DNA from: Ramicandelaber brevisporus | Lineage: Eukaryota > Kickxellomycota > Ramicandelaberales > Ramicandelaberaceae | DNA length: 21,089 nt | Reading direction: 5' to 3' | Assembly (NCBI GenBank): GCA_025201865.1 | Contig: MU602841.1 | Span: forward strand, 8,604-29,692 | Shown here: positions 6,963 to 15,468 of the stretch, piece by piece | Layout: each line of letters opens with the position of its first letter | How positions within the stretch are numbered: position 1 is the stretch's first letter | Program-made: the position numbers and the translations under genes | Notes under the pieces: model-generated | Seen by the model: the letters and a program-made list of their open reading frames with translations, nothing else | What the model was told of the DNA's origin: nothing | The model's database searches: none

Positions 6963-9758
6963 TTAGATCTTAGAGGCTGGCACAGCAGGGCGAGTCAGCT
7001 GAACGGCACCGCCAGAGATGACCTTGGCATTGCGCTCAACCACGCGGGTCTCGAACACGACCTTGGTCTTGTCCTTGTCGTCAACCCACATTGAAGTCTC
7101 CAGAGTTTCGCCTGGGTAGACGACACCAGCAAAGCGAGCCTTGACGGACTTGACGGATGCTGGGTTGTTGCCGCCAAAGGCCTGCATGACCTGGCGAGTG
7201 ACGAAGCCGTAGGTGCAGAGACCGTGCAGGATTGGCTCCTTGAAGCCACCAACTTGGGCCATGGATGGGTCAAGGTGGAGCGGGTTGTAGTCGCCACTGA
7301 GGCGGTACAGGGCAGCCTGGTCCTCGGAGGTCTTGGTGGCAATGGTGGCATCGGCAGCACGCTTGGGTGGCTCGTTGGAGGCAACAGAGGCGGCTGGACG
7401 CTTAGCTGGAGATGGCTTGGCAAACTTGGGGTGCTTGGCGAAACCACCGGCACCACGCAGGAACACGCTGGACTCGAGGTAGCAGACGGAGTCGCCGCTC
7501 TCGGTCACTGCATCCAGACCAGTGACAACAACGGTGCCCTTGCCCTTGTCCTGGATGTCAACAATCTTGGGCTTGAGAACGAGCTTGACATTTGGCTCGA
7601 TTGGCTTGTGGATCTCAATGTACTGCTCGCCGTGCAGCAGCATCATTGGGTTGAACTCTGGAACCTCCGAGGAAAAGTCGGCAGATGTGACAAAGCCAAG
7701 AAGGACACCCATGCTCGGCAGGGCGGCAAACTCATCAGAGTTCTCGTAGACGAGGTTGAGGTCGTGGCGAGTGGCGCCGACACCAAGGGCGTAGAGAATG
7801 ATGTCGCGCTCGGTGAATGTGTGCTCGCCGCTTGGGAAGACCTTGGCACGAGCAGACTCGACATTGACCAGCTTGCCATACTTGTCGTCGTCCTCGGCAG
7901 CAGAGCCCTCCTCGGATTCCTGAGCGGCCATGTAGTTCTCGATAATGGTGCTGAGAGACTCGGCGATGGCAACTGGGTAGACGGCGCGGCCATCATCAAA
8001 GTTGGTGATCTTGGTCCATTGGCCAGCGACAGCCTCCGGAGTGAGAGTCTGCTTGACGCTGAAGCCATGGCCGCCAGTGCGCTGGCGACGAACCTGGGCG
8101 ACCCAGCAGCAGCCAACCTCGAACACCTTGCCAGTCTCGGGGCACTCGTCGTGGGCCAGGAAGGCGACGAGAGGAGCAACGTAGTCTGGCTTCATAACCT
8201 CGAGAACCTCGGGAGGCATGATGGTGGCGGTCATGCGAGTACCAGCGTTCGGCGCAATGGTGTTGCACTTGATGCCGTACTTGGCACCCTCGATAGCGAG
8301 AGTGTTGCTAAAGCCAATAAGAGCGGACTTGGCAGCAGAGTAGTTGGCCTGGCCAAAGTTGCCATACAGACCAACAGCCGAAGAGGTGTTAATGATGTGA
8401 CCGCTCTTCTGCTTGACCATGTACGGCCATGCAGCCTTGGTGACCTTGTACGAACCGCGCAAATGCACAGACATCACCAGGTTCCAGTCCTGGTCGGTGA
8501 TCTTGACCATGGACTTGTCGCGCAGAATGCCAGCATTGTTGACAACAATGTCGACGCGGCCGAATGACTGGATGGCAGTCTCAACAATCTTCTCGCCGTC
8601 TTCGACAGAGTTGTAGTTGGCAACAGCAGTGCCGCCAGCCTTGCGAATCTCGTCAACAACGACGTCGGCAGCACGGCTAGAGCCGTTGCCAGAGCCGTCG
8701 AAGGAGCCGCCGAGGTCGTTGACGACAACCTTAGCACCAAGCTTGGCAAAGAGGTGGGCATAGGCGCGACCAAGACCAGCACCGGCACCAGTTACAATGG
8801 CAACCTTACTGTCAAAGCGCAGGTCGCCAGTGGACTCGTTCTTGGCCAGCTCGGCGCCTTCGCGCAGCTTGTCGAACCAGTCAACGGATGAAATGCCCTC
8901 TGGATAGTCGGTGCCGTTGGAGAAATCGGTAATCTTATCCCACTTGGCATGGACAGCGCCTGGAGTGAAAGTCTCGCCTGGAGCAAAGGTGTAGCCCTTG
9001 GCGCGCTCCCAGCGAACCTTGGAGGCGAATCCGGCACCAACCTCGAACAGCGAGCCAGACTCCTTGCACGACTCGTGAACAAGATAGGCAACGACTGGAG
9101 CAACAAACTCGGGCTTGAGAGCCTCCAGCATATCGGGCGGCATCACGGTCTCGGTCATGCGCGACGCGGCAATGGGTGCAATGGTGTTGGCGGTGATGTT
9201 GTACTTGGCACCCTCCTTGGCGAGAGTCTGGGCGAGGCCAATCAGACCGTGCTTGGCGGCAGAGTAGTTGGCCTGGCCAAAGTTTCCGTAGATGCCGGCG
9301 GCGGAGGCGGTGGTGATGATGCGGCCATAGCCCTGCTTGCGGAAGTGCGGCCAAGCAGCCTTGGTGACCTTGAAGGAGCCGGTCTGGTGGACAGCATTGA
9401 CAAGATCCCAGTCCTTATCGGTCATGCTCTTCATGGACTTGTCACGCAGAATACCAGCATTGTTGATGATGATGTCGACGCGTCCAAAGGCCTGGATAGC
9501 AGTCTCAATGATCTTGTCGCCATCCTCAACCGAGTTGTAGTTGGCAACAGCAGCGCCGCCAGCCTTGCGAATCTCGTCAACAACGACGTCAGCAGCACGG
9601 CTAGAGCCGTTGCCAGAGCCGTCGAAGGAGCCACCGAGGTCGTTCACAACGACTTTGGCACCACGCGAGCCGAGCAGAAGAGCATAGGTGCGACCGAGGC
9701 CTCCACCGGCACCAGTGACAACAGCAACGCGTCCGTCAAAGCGCAAGTCAGCAGTCAT
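6963..9758 (-). CDS. FOX2: Peroxisomal multifunctional beta-oxidation enzyme (dehydrogenase A + dehydrogenase B + hydratase 2), 931 aa
   Basis: Catalyses the second and third steps of peroxisomal fatty-acid beta-oxidation: hydration of trans-2-enoyl-CoA to the (3R)-hydroxyacyl-CoA and its NAD-dependent oxidation. Domain A (about 5-305) has TGAGGGLG at 15-22 and the SDR triad Ser152, Tyr165, Lys169. Domain B (about 312-605) has TGAGAGLG at 323-330 and Ser460, Tyr473, Lys477. The hydratase-2 part (about 625-925) carries YRLSGDYNPLHLD at 818-830 with catalytic Asp823 and His828, and an Ala/Lys/Pro-rich linker at 780-812 between its two hot-dog halves. The protein ends in ASKI, a variant of the peroxisomal SKL signal. 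Length and order match fungal Fox2; animal enzymes have one dehydrogenase domain and an SCP2 domain instead. The start follows a CAA-rich leader. All catalytic residues are present. Confidence 0.97.
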   Translation of the reverse strand: MTADLRFDGRVAVVTGAGGGLGRTYALLLGSRGAKVVVNDLGGSFDGSGNGSSRAADVVVDEIRKAGGAAVANYNSVEDGDKIIETAIQAFGRVDIIINNAGILRDKSMKSMTDKDWDLVNAVHQTGSFKVTKAAWPHFRKQGYGRIITTASAAGIYGNFGQANYSAAKHGLIGLAQTLAKEGAKYNITANTIAPIAASRMTETVMPPDMLEALKPEFVAPVVAYLVHESCKESGSLFEVGAGFASKVRWERAKGYTFAPGETFTPGAVHAKWDKITDFSNGTDYPEGISSVDWFDKLREGAELAKNESTGDLRFDSKVAIVTGAGAGLGRAYAHLFAKLGAKVVVNDLGGSFDGSGNGSSRAADVVVDEIRKAGGTAVANYNSVEDGEKIVETAIQSFGRVDIVVNNAGILRDKSMVKITDQDWNLVMSVHLRGSYKVTKAAWPYMVKQKSGHIINTSSAVGLYGNFGQANYSAAKSALIGFSNTLAIEGAKYGIKCNTIAPNAGTRMTATIMPPEVLEVMKPDYVAPLVAFLAHDECPETGKVFEVGCCWVAQVRRQRTGGHGFSVKQTLTPEAVAGQWTKITNFDDGRAVYPVAIAESLSTIIENYMAAQESEEGSAAEDDDKYGKLVNVESARAKVFPSGEHTFTERDIILYALGVGATRHDLNLVYENSDEFAALPSMGVLLGFVTSADFSSEVPEFNPMMLLHGEQYIEIHKPIEPNVKLVLKPKIVDIQDKGKGTVVVTGLDAVTESGDSVCYLESSVFLRGAGGFAKHPKFAKPSPAKRPAASVASNEPPKRAADATIATKTSEDQAALYRLSGDYNPLHLDPSMAQVGGFKEPILHGLCTYGFVTRQVMQAFGGNNPASVKSVKARFAGVVYPGETLETSMWVDDKDKTKVVFETRVVERNAKVISGGAVQLTRPAVPASKI

Positions 9759-10203
9759 TTGTTGTTGTTATTGTTGTTGTTAGTGTAATAGCCGAGCGAG
9801 CAAGCAAGCAAGCGAGCAAAGCGAGATGGAGAAATATAAAACAACGAGCAGATGAGTATGAAGAAGAAGAGGAGTGGCGAGCACAAGAAGAAGCGTGGAG
9901 GTACAATTAACTGAGCACACGGACGGACCGAACGGGGCAGAGCAGAGCAGAGTCTGTAGAGTATTTCAAGTGTTTGGCGTCAACGATACTCCGGCGAGCA
10001 GGTGACTCGGAGGCATGCTGGCTGTCGAACCACTACTGGCGAGTGGTCCTTTCAGCATATTCAAGCGGTTCCACGTGATAAATTGACGCACATTTTGTTT
10101 GGTGTTTGAAAAAGAGAAAAACCGATGCAGCGTGTTAAAAGCACACACACATTCATGTAAACGTATACGCTTGCTAGTTCTTTCTTTCTTGGTTTTGTTT
10201 TTT
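9759..10203. other. FOX2 upstream region / MTD1 3' flank
   Basis: 445 bases between two minus-strand genes, with no gene seen. Directly before the FOX2 start the leader reads as CAA repeats on the minus strand (9759-9781). Further up are AGCAAGCAAGCG-type repeats. A CACGTG E-box lies at 10072-10077, extended to CACGTGA as in Cbf1-type sites, about 315 bases upstream of FOX2. A small hairpin (ACCACT and AGTGGT arms, 7-base loop) lies at 10029-10047. The T-rich stretch on the plus strand near 10195-10206 marks the MTD1 3' end. Regulatory roles are inferred. Confidence 0.4.
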
Positions 10204-11124
10204 TTATTGCTGCTGGGTCGCGTACTTGCACAGACGGACGAGGTTACGCTGGAGCATGGCAACGGTGACCTTGCCAACGGTTGGGATATAGAGCGACGCC
10301 TTCTCGACGACATTGTCCTGGAAGTTGCGGAATGTGGAGAAGTTGATGGCAATGACGCCGTCCTTGAGCAGGCTGGAGTCAATCTTGTACGACTCGGTCG
10401 GCACGCCAGAAATGACCACATCGGAGACGGCCAGAACCTGAGCAAGAGTGAGATCAACCGGCTCGACATGGTGCTTGTCGCGCTTCAAGCCGGAGCCGCG
10501 GTAGAACTGCTGAATGTCCGCAATGTCAACGGAGTAAACCTTGGCGCCGTCGTTGGCCAGCAATGCAGCCAATGGATGGCCGACCACGCGTGACCGGTTG
10601 ATCACGGTGATGGTGCGGCCGTACAGGCGGTCGCCGTATGGAATGATTGGGTTGTACACGCCAATGTGCTCGAGAATCTTGACGATGGCCAGCGGTGTGC
10701 ACGGGAGAATGCACTTCTTCTGGTTCTCGTTGTCCAGGTAGCGCACGTTGTCGTACAGGTTGCCGGCGAACAGTGGGCAGAGACCCTCGACGTCCTTCAG
10801 CGGTGACACCGTGGTGCGCACCTCAATGTCCTTCTCGGGACCAAACACTGGGTAGTAGACAAGGATGCCGTGAACCGCGTCATCAGCATTCGCCGCCTTG
10901 ATGGCATCGATCAGTTGTTCGGGTTCTACCTTACGCAGCTCGTATGCAACACCTGTTTCGTCGCAGGACTTGCCGGTCCACTGGGAGTACATTTCGGCGG
11001 CTGGATCAGAGTTGGCCAGGAAGCCCACGAGCTTTGGCTGCGTGGACAGCGAGGCAACCTCCTTCTTGATCTCGCCCAAGTAGCGGGTTGCAATGGTGCC
11101 AGCGAGTACTTTTTTGCAGGGCAT
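10204..11124 (-). CDS. MTD1: NAD-dependent methylenetetrahydrofolate dehydrogenase (306 aa; possible longer form from 11235)
   Basis: Oxidises 5,10-methylene-THF to 5,10-methenyl-THF with NAD+ in cytosolic one-carbon metabolism. The protein aligns from end to end with yeast Mtd1 (320 aa). It shows LVGFLANSDPAAEMYSQWTGK near the N-terminus with the presumed active-site Lys in WTGK, ILPCTPLAIVKILE, the nucleotide-binding NRSRVVGHPLAALLANDGA and GKVTVAMLQRN near the end. I chose the ATG at 11124 because similarity begins with it (MPCKKVLAG). An in-frame ATG at 11235 would add 37 residues that are basic, free of acidic residues and N/S/Q-rich; it has a better start context (G at -3 against C). 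The extra segment may be leader sequence, as in other genes here, or a targeting peptide. Divergent from MMS19. Confidence 0.94.
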   Translation of the reverse strand: MPCKKVLAGTIATRYLGEIKKEVASLSTQPKLVGFLANSDPAAEMYSQWTGKSCDETGVAYELRKVEPEQLIDAIKAANADDAVHGILVYYPVFGPEKDIEVRTTVSPLKDVEGLCPLFAGNLYDNVRYLDNENQKKCILPCTPLAIVKILEHIGVYNPIIPYGDRLYGRTITVINRSRVVGHPLAALLANDGAKVYSVDIADIQQFYRGSGLKRDKHHVEPVDLTLAQVLAVSDVVISGVPTESYKIDSSLLKDGVIAINFSTFRNFQDNVVEKASLYIPTVGKVTVAMLQRNLVRLCKYATQQQ

Positions 11125-11585
11125 GAGCGGATTCGTGTGGGTGACTCTGTTTTGGGTATTGTTGTTGCTGCTGTAGCTGCTGTTGTTGCTGTTTTTTTGT
11201 GGAGTTGCAACAACCTTCGTGTTCCGAGCAAGCATGGCTGCAAACCTGGTTCAATTAAACCAAGGGAAGCTGGGGGGGGGACGAGCACGGCTCCACCCGG
11301 AACATCCAACAAAGGATTCGCCACCACCATAGCGGTGACTGCCGTTAGACGAGAGGATTGCTTTGCGATGACGGGCGGGTGGGGGAAGTGGGCTGCCGCC
11401 AGATCCGACCCTGAGTTCGTGTGGGGAGTGCTACGGAGTGCCTACTTCAATGACATGCTGTTTCATGGTTTCCCTCCGGTACGTCGGGCACTTCACTTCA
11501 CTGCACCAAGAGCAGTGGTGTGCTGCATTGGCTGTGCGCTGTGTCCAGTCGACGGTTTCAACTCGGTGGGAAAGGGGGACACTGA

Positions 11586-11611
11586 ATGCACTGGATGCAC
11601 TGGATGCACTG
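11586..11611. repeat. 9-bp tandem repeat (ATGCACTGG), about 2.9 copies
   Basis: Perfect head-to-tail copies at 11586, 11595 and 11604 (the last lacks its final base), in the region between MTD1 and MMS19. Possible factor-binding array or simple slippage product. Confidence 0.9.
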
Positions 11612-11810
11612 TTGCAAATGCGTTCGACTGGCTGCTGTAGAAGAGGCAGACCATTGACAGCTAGACGCTTATCGGTATAGGTAATAGGGCCAACTCATAT
11701 TACTCCACAGTCAACAACTGCGAGAGTTGGGTTCACTGCCAGTTTAACTTGTCGTATCGTAGTCAGATTGACATCTGGTTGTATTGACTTCTCTAACTGT
11801 ATTGCTATTG

Positions 11811-11850
11811 TTGCTGCTGCTGCTGCTGTTGTTGTTGTTGTTGTTGTTGT
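11811..11850. repeat. (CTG)n(TTG)n trinucleotide tract
   Basis: Five CTG-type units followed by eight TTG-type units on the plus strand, upstream of the MMS19 start. The polarity is the reverse of the CAA/CAG leaders found before the minus-strand genes. Confidence 0.9.
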
Positions 11851-11914
11851 TTGCTCACGTTTCCGTTCTTTTGCCCTCTCTTCCCAAATTATTTACTAAT
11901 ATCATACGTAATCG

Positions 11915-14900
11915 ATGGCAGCGTCAGTCTCACAGCAGGACAAGGAACTTGTGGCAGCCTGCATGGCTGTGCTCCCATCAGCGAGCGAAGATCTGCAGCT
12001 ACAGCAGCCCAGCACTGCAGAGACGGCTGCTCTGACCGCTCTTCTCAACAGCTTGAAGGCTGGCACAACGCCGATCGTGTCAGTTGTGGCGGCATTACAG
12101 GCACCGCTGGTCAGCGATGAGCCGGCGCAGCGTGTCAAAGCGTGTCGTTTGTTGACCAAGGTGCTTCAAGGACTTGTGCCTGGCCCAGATACGGTGGACA
12201 TTGCCAGTATTCGCGCAGCAGTGCCGCCACAGGCAGTTCGGCTGCTTATTGAGTTCTTCAATGTTAGATTGACAGATGCACCGTGTGTTCCCGCGCTGAT
12301 TCAAGGAATGTCGGCATTGAGCAAGCTGCCTAGCTTTGCTGGAAGCAACGGTGCAACAGTGTTGAATGGAATACTATCAAACTTGAGCTTCCAGTCGTTT
12401 CCGCAATCAGTTAGATACGATGCATACAGCATAATCAATTATCTGATGAGCTCTTATCCTCAAATGCTGTCACGTATTCAAGATAGCAGCAGTGTTGTTG
12501 GTGGATTTGTGCAGGCCTTGGATGGGGAGAAGGATCCTCGTAACTTATTGCTGGCATTTAGAATAATGAAGAACATACTGCAGACATGTGACAGTAGCTC
12601 GCATTTGGAGGATGTGTTTGAGGTGTTGTTCTGCTATTTCCCAGTTACGTTTAAAGCACCAAGCGGCGGCGATCCGCTTGGAATAACTCCATTGGATTTA
12701 AAACATGGTCTGCGCGATTGCTTGACGTGCATTCCTTCCCTTGGTGCACATGTGATACCGGCTCTTGTTGATAAATTATCATCCACTTCCAAGGCTGCCA
12801 AGGTGGATGCCTTTGATGCACTTTCATCTGGCTCCACTGTATTTGATGCAGCTTCCTTGCGTCCTCATGTTAGTGAGTTAACTGATATTATATTAGAGGA
12901 GTTGATTCATGGAATTTCAGATGATGCCGCCGATACTGCATTGAACTGCTTGTCCAATATATTTGCTCGTTTGGACAGCGACTCTCAATCTGGCTCAGTC
13001 TCTGAAGTAAATCACATTATATCCACTGCCAATAAACATCTCACTTCGCCTGATCTCAAGCACGCTTCTCCAATTGGTCGAATCTTAGTTGCAGTGGCCC
13101 AATCATCTCCAAACAATGCTCAGTATATAGTGAATGCCACCATACCACTGGTTGAAAAACTGTATCCAGCCATTGAGTCCCAAACACTACGCAAGCGTCT
13201 TCTCTCTGTATTGTTGGACATTTTGGGAGGTGTATCTCGTATAGTGAATGCCACCATACCACTGGTTGAAAAACTGTATCCAGCCATTGAGTCCCAAACA
13301 CTACGCAAGCGTCTTCTCTCTGTATTGTTGGACATTTTGGGAGGTGTATCTCGTATAGTGAATGCCACCATACCACTGGTTGAAAAACTGTATCCAGCCA
13401 TTGAGTCCCAAACACTACGCAAGCGTCTTCTCTCTGTATTGTTGGACATTTTGGGAGGTGTATCTCGTCATTCATCTGGTAATAAATCTGCATCAATTTT
13501 AGCACCACATGCAACTCTATTGTGCGATCTGTTTGCAATGTCAATAGTAACTGCCTCCTATGACGAGCTGCGTTCAACTGGTTTGCGTGGTTTGGCTGTA
13601 TTGATTTTAATCGACGGCCTCTTGAATGATGAAATGGCCGGAGCAGCTATCCTTCATATTGGGAGAATCCTAATTGATCAAAACAGCCGTAGTTTACATG
13701 AAATCTCTAGAGAATTGCTGGTTAAGATTGCTACAAAGAGACCTGAACCTATTTTGCAGCTCATCATTCCTGAACTACTCTCTCAGCTGAATACCCTGTT
13801 AGCCAGCGAATCGTCTCAAATCAACCAGCAGCACCAGGAGCAACAGGAGCAACAACAGCAAGTATTCAGTGTATCGGATGCACAACAGCAGCAACAGCCA
13901 TTATCAACAGAGGAGATTGCCTCAACTCTTGAGAAACTGGGTGCCGTCCCTGCATTGTTTGAGTCCGTTATATCTGGCATCACACTCATGATCGATCCAT
14001 CTCGCTCAGTCACTGCGATAGCTGCGCGCACTTTTACTGCAATCCTCACAGCACGCTTCAATTCTCACCAGCATGATCAGAACTTGTTGACGTGGTCGTT
14101 TGATAACTCATTCACTCCAGTGCTGACCAAACTCACTTTAGTCGACCACAGCCTGTCCTCAAACAACACCGATGACAATGCTATGGATATTGACACCGGT
14201 GCATCTCCGCGAACAGCAGCATCAACAAATGACTTTGTCGAATCTGCAGTTCGCTCAGTCAGTGTTCTTGTGCGCAACATGGATGCATCCCTCCAGCCCA
14301 AGGTTATCCAGCATTTGGCATCTATCATCCTTGGTCCTTCGAATGGATCAGCAGTGTCCATCAAACACCCACATTTGGTCGCCATCTACTGTGCTGCTGT
14401 GGCTGCTCTTCGTCCGTCCACCATTGCTGACCATCCTGACATTGCCTCGCACACTCGCACTCTTCTCGAAGCTGCTGGTCAAGAATCGCAGTCTGCTGAG
14501 GTCTTTGAGAGTGTCTCTCGCGCCTTTGCCTCTCTTGTCAACAAACATGCAGAGCTGCGTGAGCAAACTGTGGCTCAGCTCCTGCCTTCACACATTGCCA
14601 TACTCGAGAATCCATCGGCCACCGATGCAGTTACCTCTCGCTCAGCTACATTTGTGTCATGGGTCACACGTGCACTCGCTGCTGCCGGCGACCAGCGTGG
14701 AATCCAGCTGTGCGTTTGGGCTCTCGAGCAACTTCGCAACCCAAGTATCAGCGCAACCCGGTCTCACCGTATCGCAGACATGTTTTCGGTCATTGTGGTT
14801 GATGGCGGCGCCTGGACAGTCACAAAGGAGACTCACGCCCGTGTGACTCTATTGCACAAGCAAAAGATGTTGTCGGCATGCGTTCCTGTTCTTGTATCTG

Positions 14901-15388
14901 GATTTGAACAGTGCAGCAATACAGGTGATAGCATCCGCAGTGCAAACTATCTTGTTGCGCTCTCGCATTTTGTACGCGGTGTTCCAAAGCAAGTCCTCCT
15001 TGGCCATCTTGCTCCGTTGATTCCTCTTCTGGTCCAGTCTCTCCATCAGTCCGATGCCGAGCTCAAGCTTGCCGCCGCCTCCACACTCGAAGCTGTTTTG
15101 GCCGACTCGCCCACTGCCATTCCCGCCCCGATTGCGTCAGAGCTGGTGTTCCTCTTTATTCAGCTGGCTGTTCATCGTACTGACCCATCAAACACCATTG
15201 CTCTCCGCTGTGCTGCATTGAGATGTGCTGCCCTCTATCCAGAGGTGTTTGCAAATTCAGACGTTCCTCTGTCCAAGCTGAAGGGCGGTGTCGTGCGTCA
15301 GCTGACATCTGTCCTGGATGATCCGAAGCGCTTGGTTCGTCGTGAAGCAGTCAATGCCCGCAATCGTTGGTATTTAGTTGGTGTTTAA
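11915..15388 (+). CDS. MMS19: MMS19 homologue, cytosolic Fe-S cluster targeting HEAT-repeat protein (1157 aa)
   Basis: In the cytosolic iron-sulfur assembly (CIA) targeting complex, MMS19 delivers Fe-S clusters to DNA-metabolism enzymes such as XPD/Rad3 and DNA polymerases. The sequence is alpha-helical HEAT repeats throughout. The MMS19 N-terminal signature is clear at 233-270 (FEVLFCYFP, then DPLGITPLDLKHGLRDCL), and the C-terminus LDDPKRLVRREAVNARNRW is the family's typical ending, so the gene is complete. A Gln-rich insert lies at about 638-662. Residues 405-518 are three perfect copies of a 38-residue HEAT-like unit (IVNATIPLVEK to LLDILGGVSR), identical at the DNA level; with one copy the protein would be 1081 aa. 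The frame is kept through all copies. No intron is needed. Convergent with the SAP gene, with 80 bp between the stops. Confidence 0.95.
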   Translation: MAASVSQQDKELVAACMAVLPSASEDLQLQQPSTAETAALTALLNSLKAGTTPIVSVVAALQAPLVSDEPAQRVKACRLLTKVLQGLVPGPDTVDIASIRAAVPPQAVRLLIEFFNVRLTDAPCVPALIQGMSALSKLPSFAGSNGATVLNGILSNLSFQSFPQSVRYDAYSIINYLMSSYPQMLSRIQDSSSVVGGFVQALDGEKDPRNLLLAFRIMKNILQTCDSSSHLEDVFEVLFCYFPVTFKAPSGGDPLGITPLDLKHGLRDCLTCIPSLGAHVIPALVDKLSSTSKAAKVDAFDALSSGSTVFDAASLRPHVSELTDIILEELIHGISDDAADTALNCLSNIFARLDSDSQSGSVSEVNHIISTANKHLTSPDLKHASPIGRILVAVAQSSPNNAQYIVNATIPLVEKLYPAIESQTLRKRLLSVLLDILGGVSRIVNATIPLVEKLYPAIESQTLRKRLLSVLLDILGGVSRIVNATIPLVEKLYPAIESQTLRKRLLSVLLDILGGVSRHSSGNKSASILAPHATLLCDLFAMSIVTASYDELRSTGLRGLAVLILIDGLLNDEMAGAAILHIGRILIDQNSRSLHEISRELLVKIATKRPEPILQLIIPELLSQLNTLLASESSQINQQHQEQQEQQQQVFSVSDAQQQQQPLSTEEIASTLEKLGAVPALFESVISGITLMIDPSRSVTAIAARTFTAILTARFNSHQHDQNLLTWSFDNSFTPVLTKLTLVDHSLSSNNTDDNAMDIDTGASPRTAASTNDFVESAVRSVSVLVRNMDASLQPKVIQHLASIILGPSNGSAVSIKHPHLVAIYCAAVAALRPSTIADHPDIASHTRTLLEAAGQESQSAEVFESVSRAFASLVNKHAELREQTVAQLLPSHIAILENPSATDAVTSRSATFVSWVTRALAAAGDQRGIQLCVWALEQLRNPSISATRSHRIADMFSVIVVDGGAWTVTKETHARVTLLHKQKMLSACVPVLVSGFEQCSNTGDSIRSANYLVALSHFVRGVPKQVLLGHLAPLIPLLVQSLHQSDAELKLAAASTLEAVLADSPTAIPAPIASELVFLFIQLAVHRTDPSNTIALRCAALRCAALYPEVFANSDVPLSKLKGGVVRQLTSVLDDPKRLVRREAVNARNRWYLVGV
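13127..13468 (+). repeat. Perfect 3 x 114-bp tandem repeat inside MMS19
   Basis: Units start at 13127, 13241 and 13355, each of 114 bases, and I see no differences between them. 114 is a multiple of three, so each copy adds 38 residues in frame. The boundaries share only a single T of homology. The antisense strand shows a matching but meaningless repeated ORF. Confidence 0.97.
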
Positions 15389-15468
15389 ACTACTTGACTT
15401 GATTCTACCTTTGTTTTGTTTGTGTTTTATAAAAAAAAAAACATATATTATATAATGTGTTCAAATCA

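Larger units (their letters stand above)
11236..11914. promoter_or_regulatory. Shared upstream region of MTD1 and MMS19
   Basis: 679 bases between divergent starts. It contains a run of nine G (11272-11280), a 9-base tandem repeat (ATGCACTGG, nearly three copies, 11586-11611) and a CTG/TTG tract at 11811-11850 about 65 bases upstream of the MMS19 start, then a pyrimidine-rich stretch. A plus-strand open frame crosses part of this region, but its upstream half is antisense to MTD1 and it has no recognisable domain. Nothing else was found. Confidence 0.45.

Noticed and set aside
7224-8567. A 447-codon plus-strand open frame opposite FOX2, and a similar one at 8949-9788
   Set aside because: It is antisense to a clearly conserved enzyme. 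Its Val/Leu/Gly/Asp-rich composition is what the complement of FOX2's biased codons produces, and no domain is visible.
10010-10090. A tRNA-like stretch (GGTTCGAC on the minus strand)
   Set aside because: The T-arm stem does not pair and no matching A-box or cloverleaf could be drawn.
10870-11640. Plus-strand 256-codon frame between MTD1 and MMS19
   Set aside because: Its first half is antisense to MTD1, and the second half lies in the divergent promoter region with repeats and Cys/Gly-rich peptide; no family is recognisable.
13056-13577. Minus-strand 173-codon frame with a threefold repeated peptide
   Set aside because: The repeat is the antisense reading of the MMS19 114-bp triplication, with no independent support.
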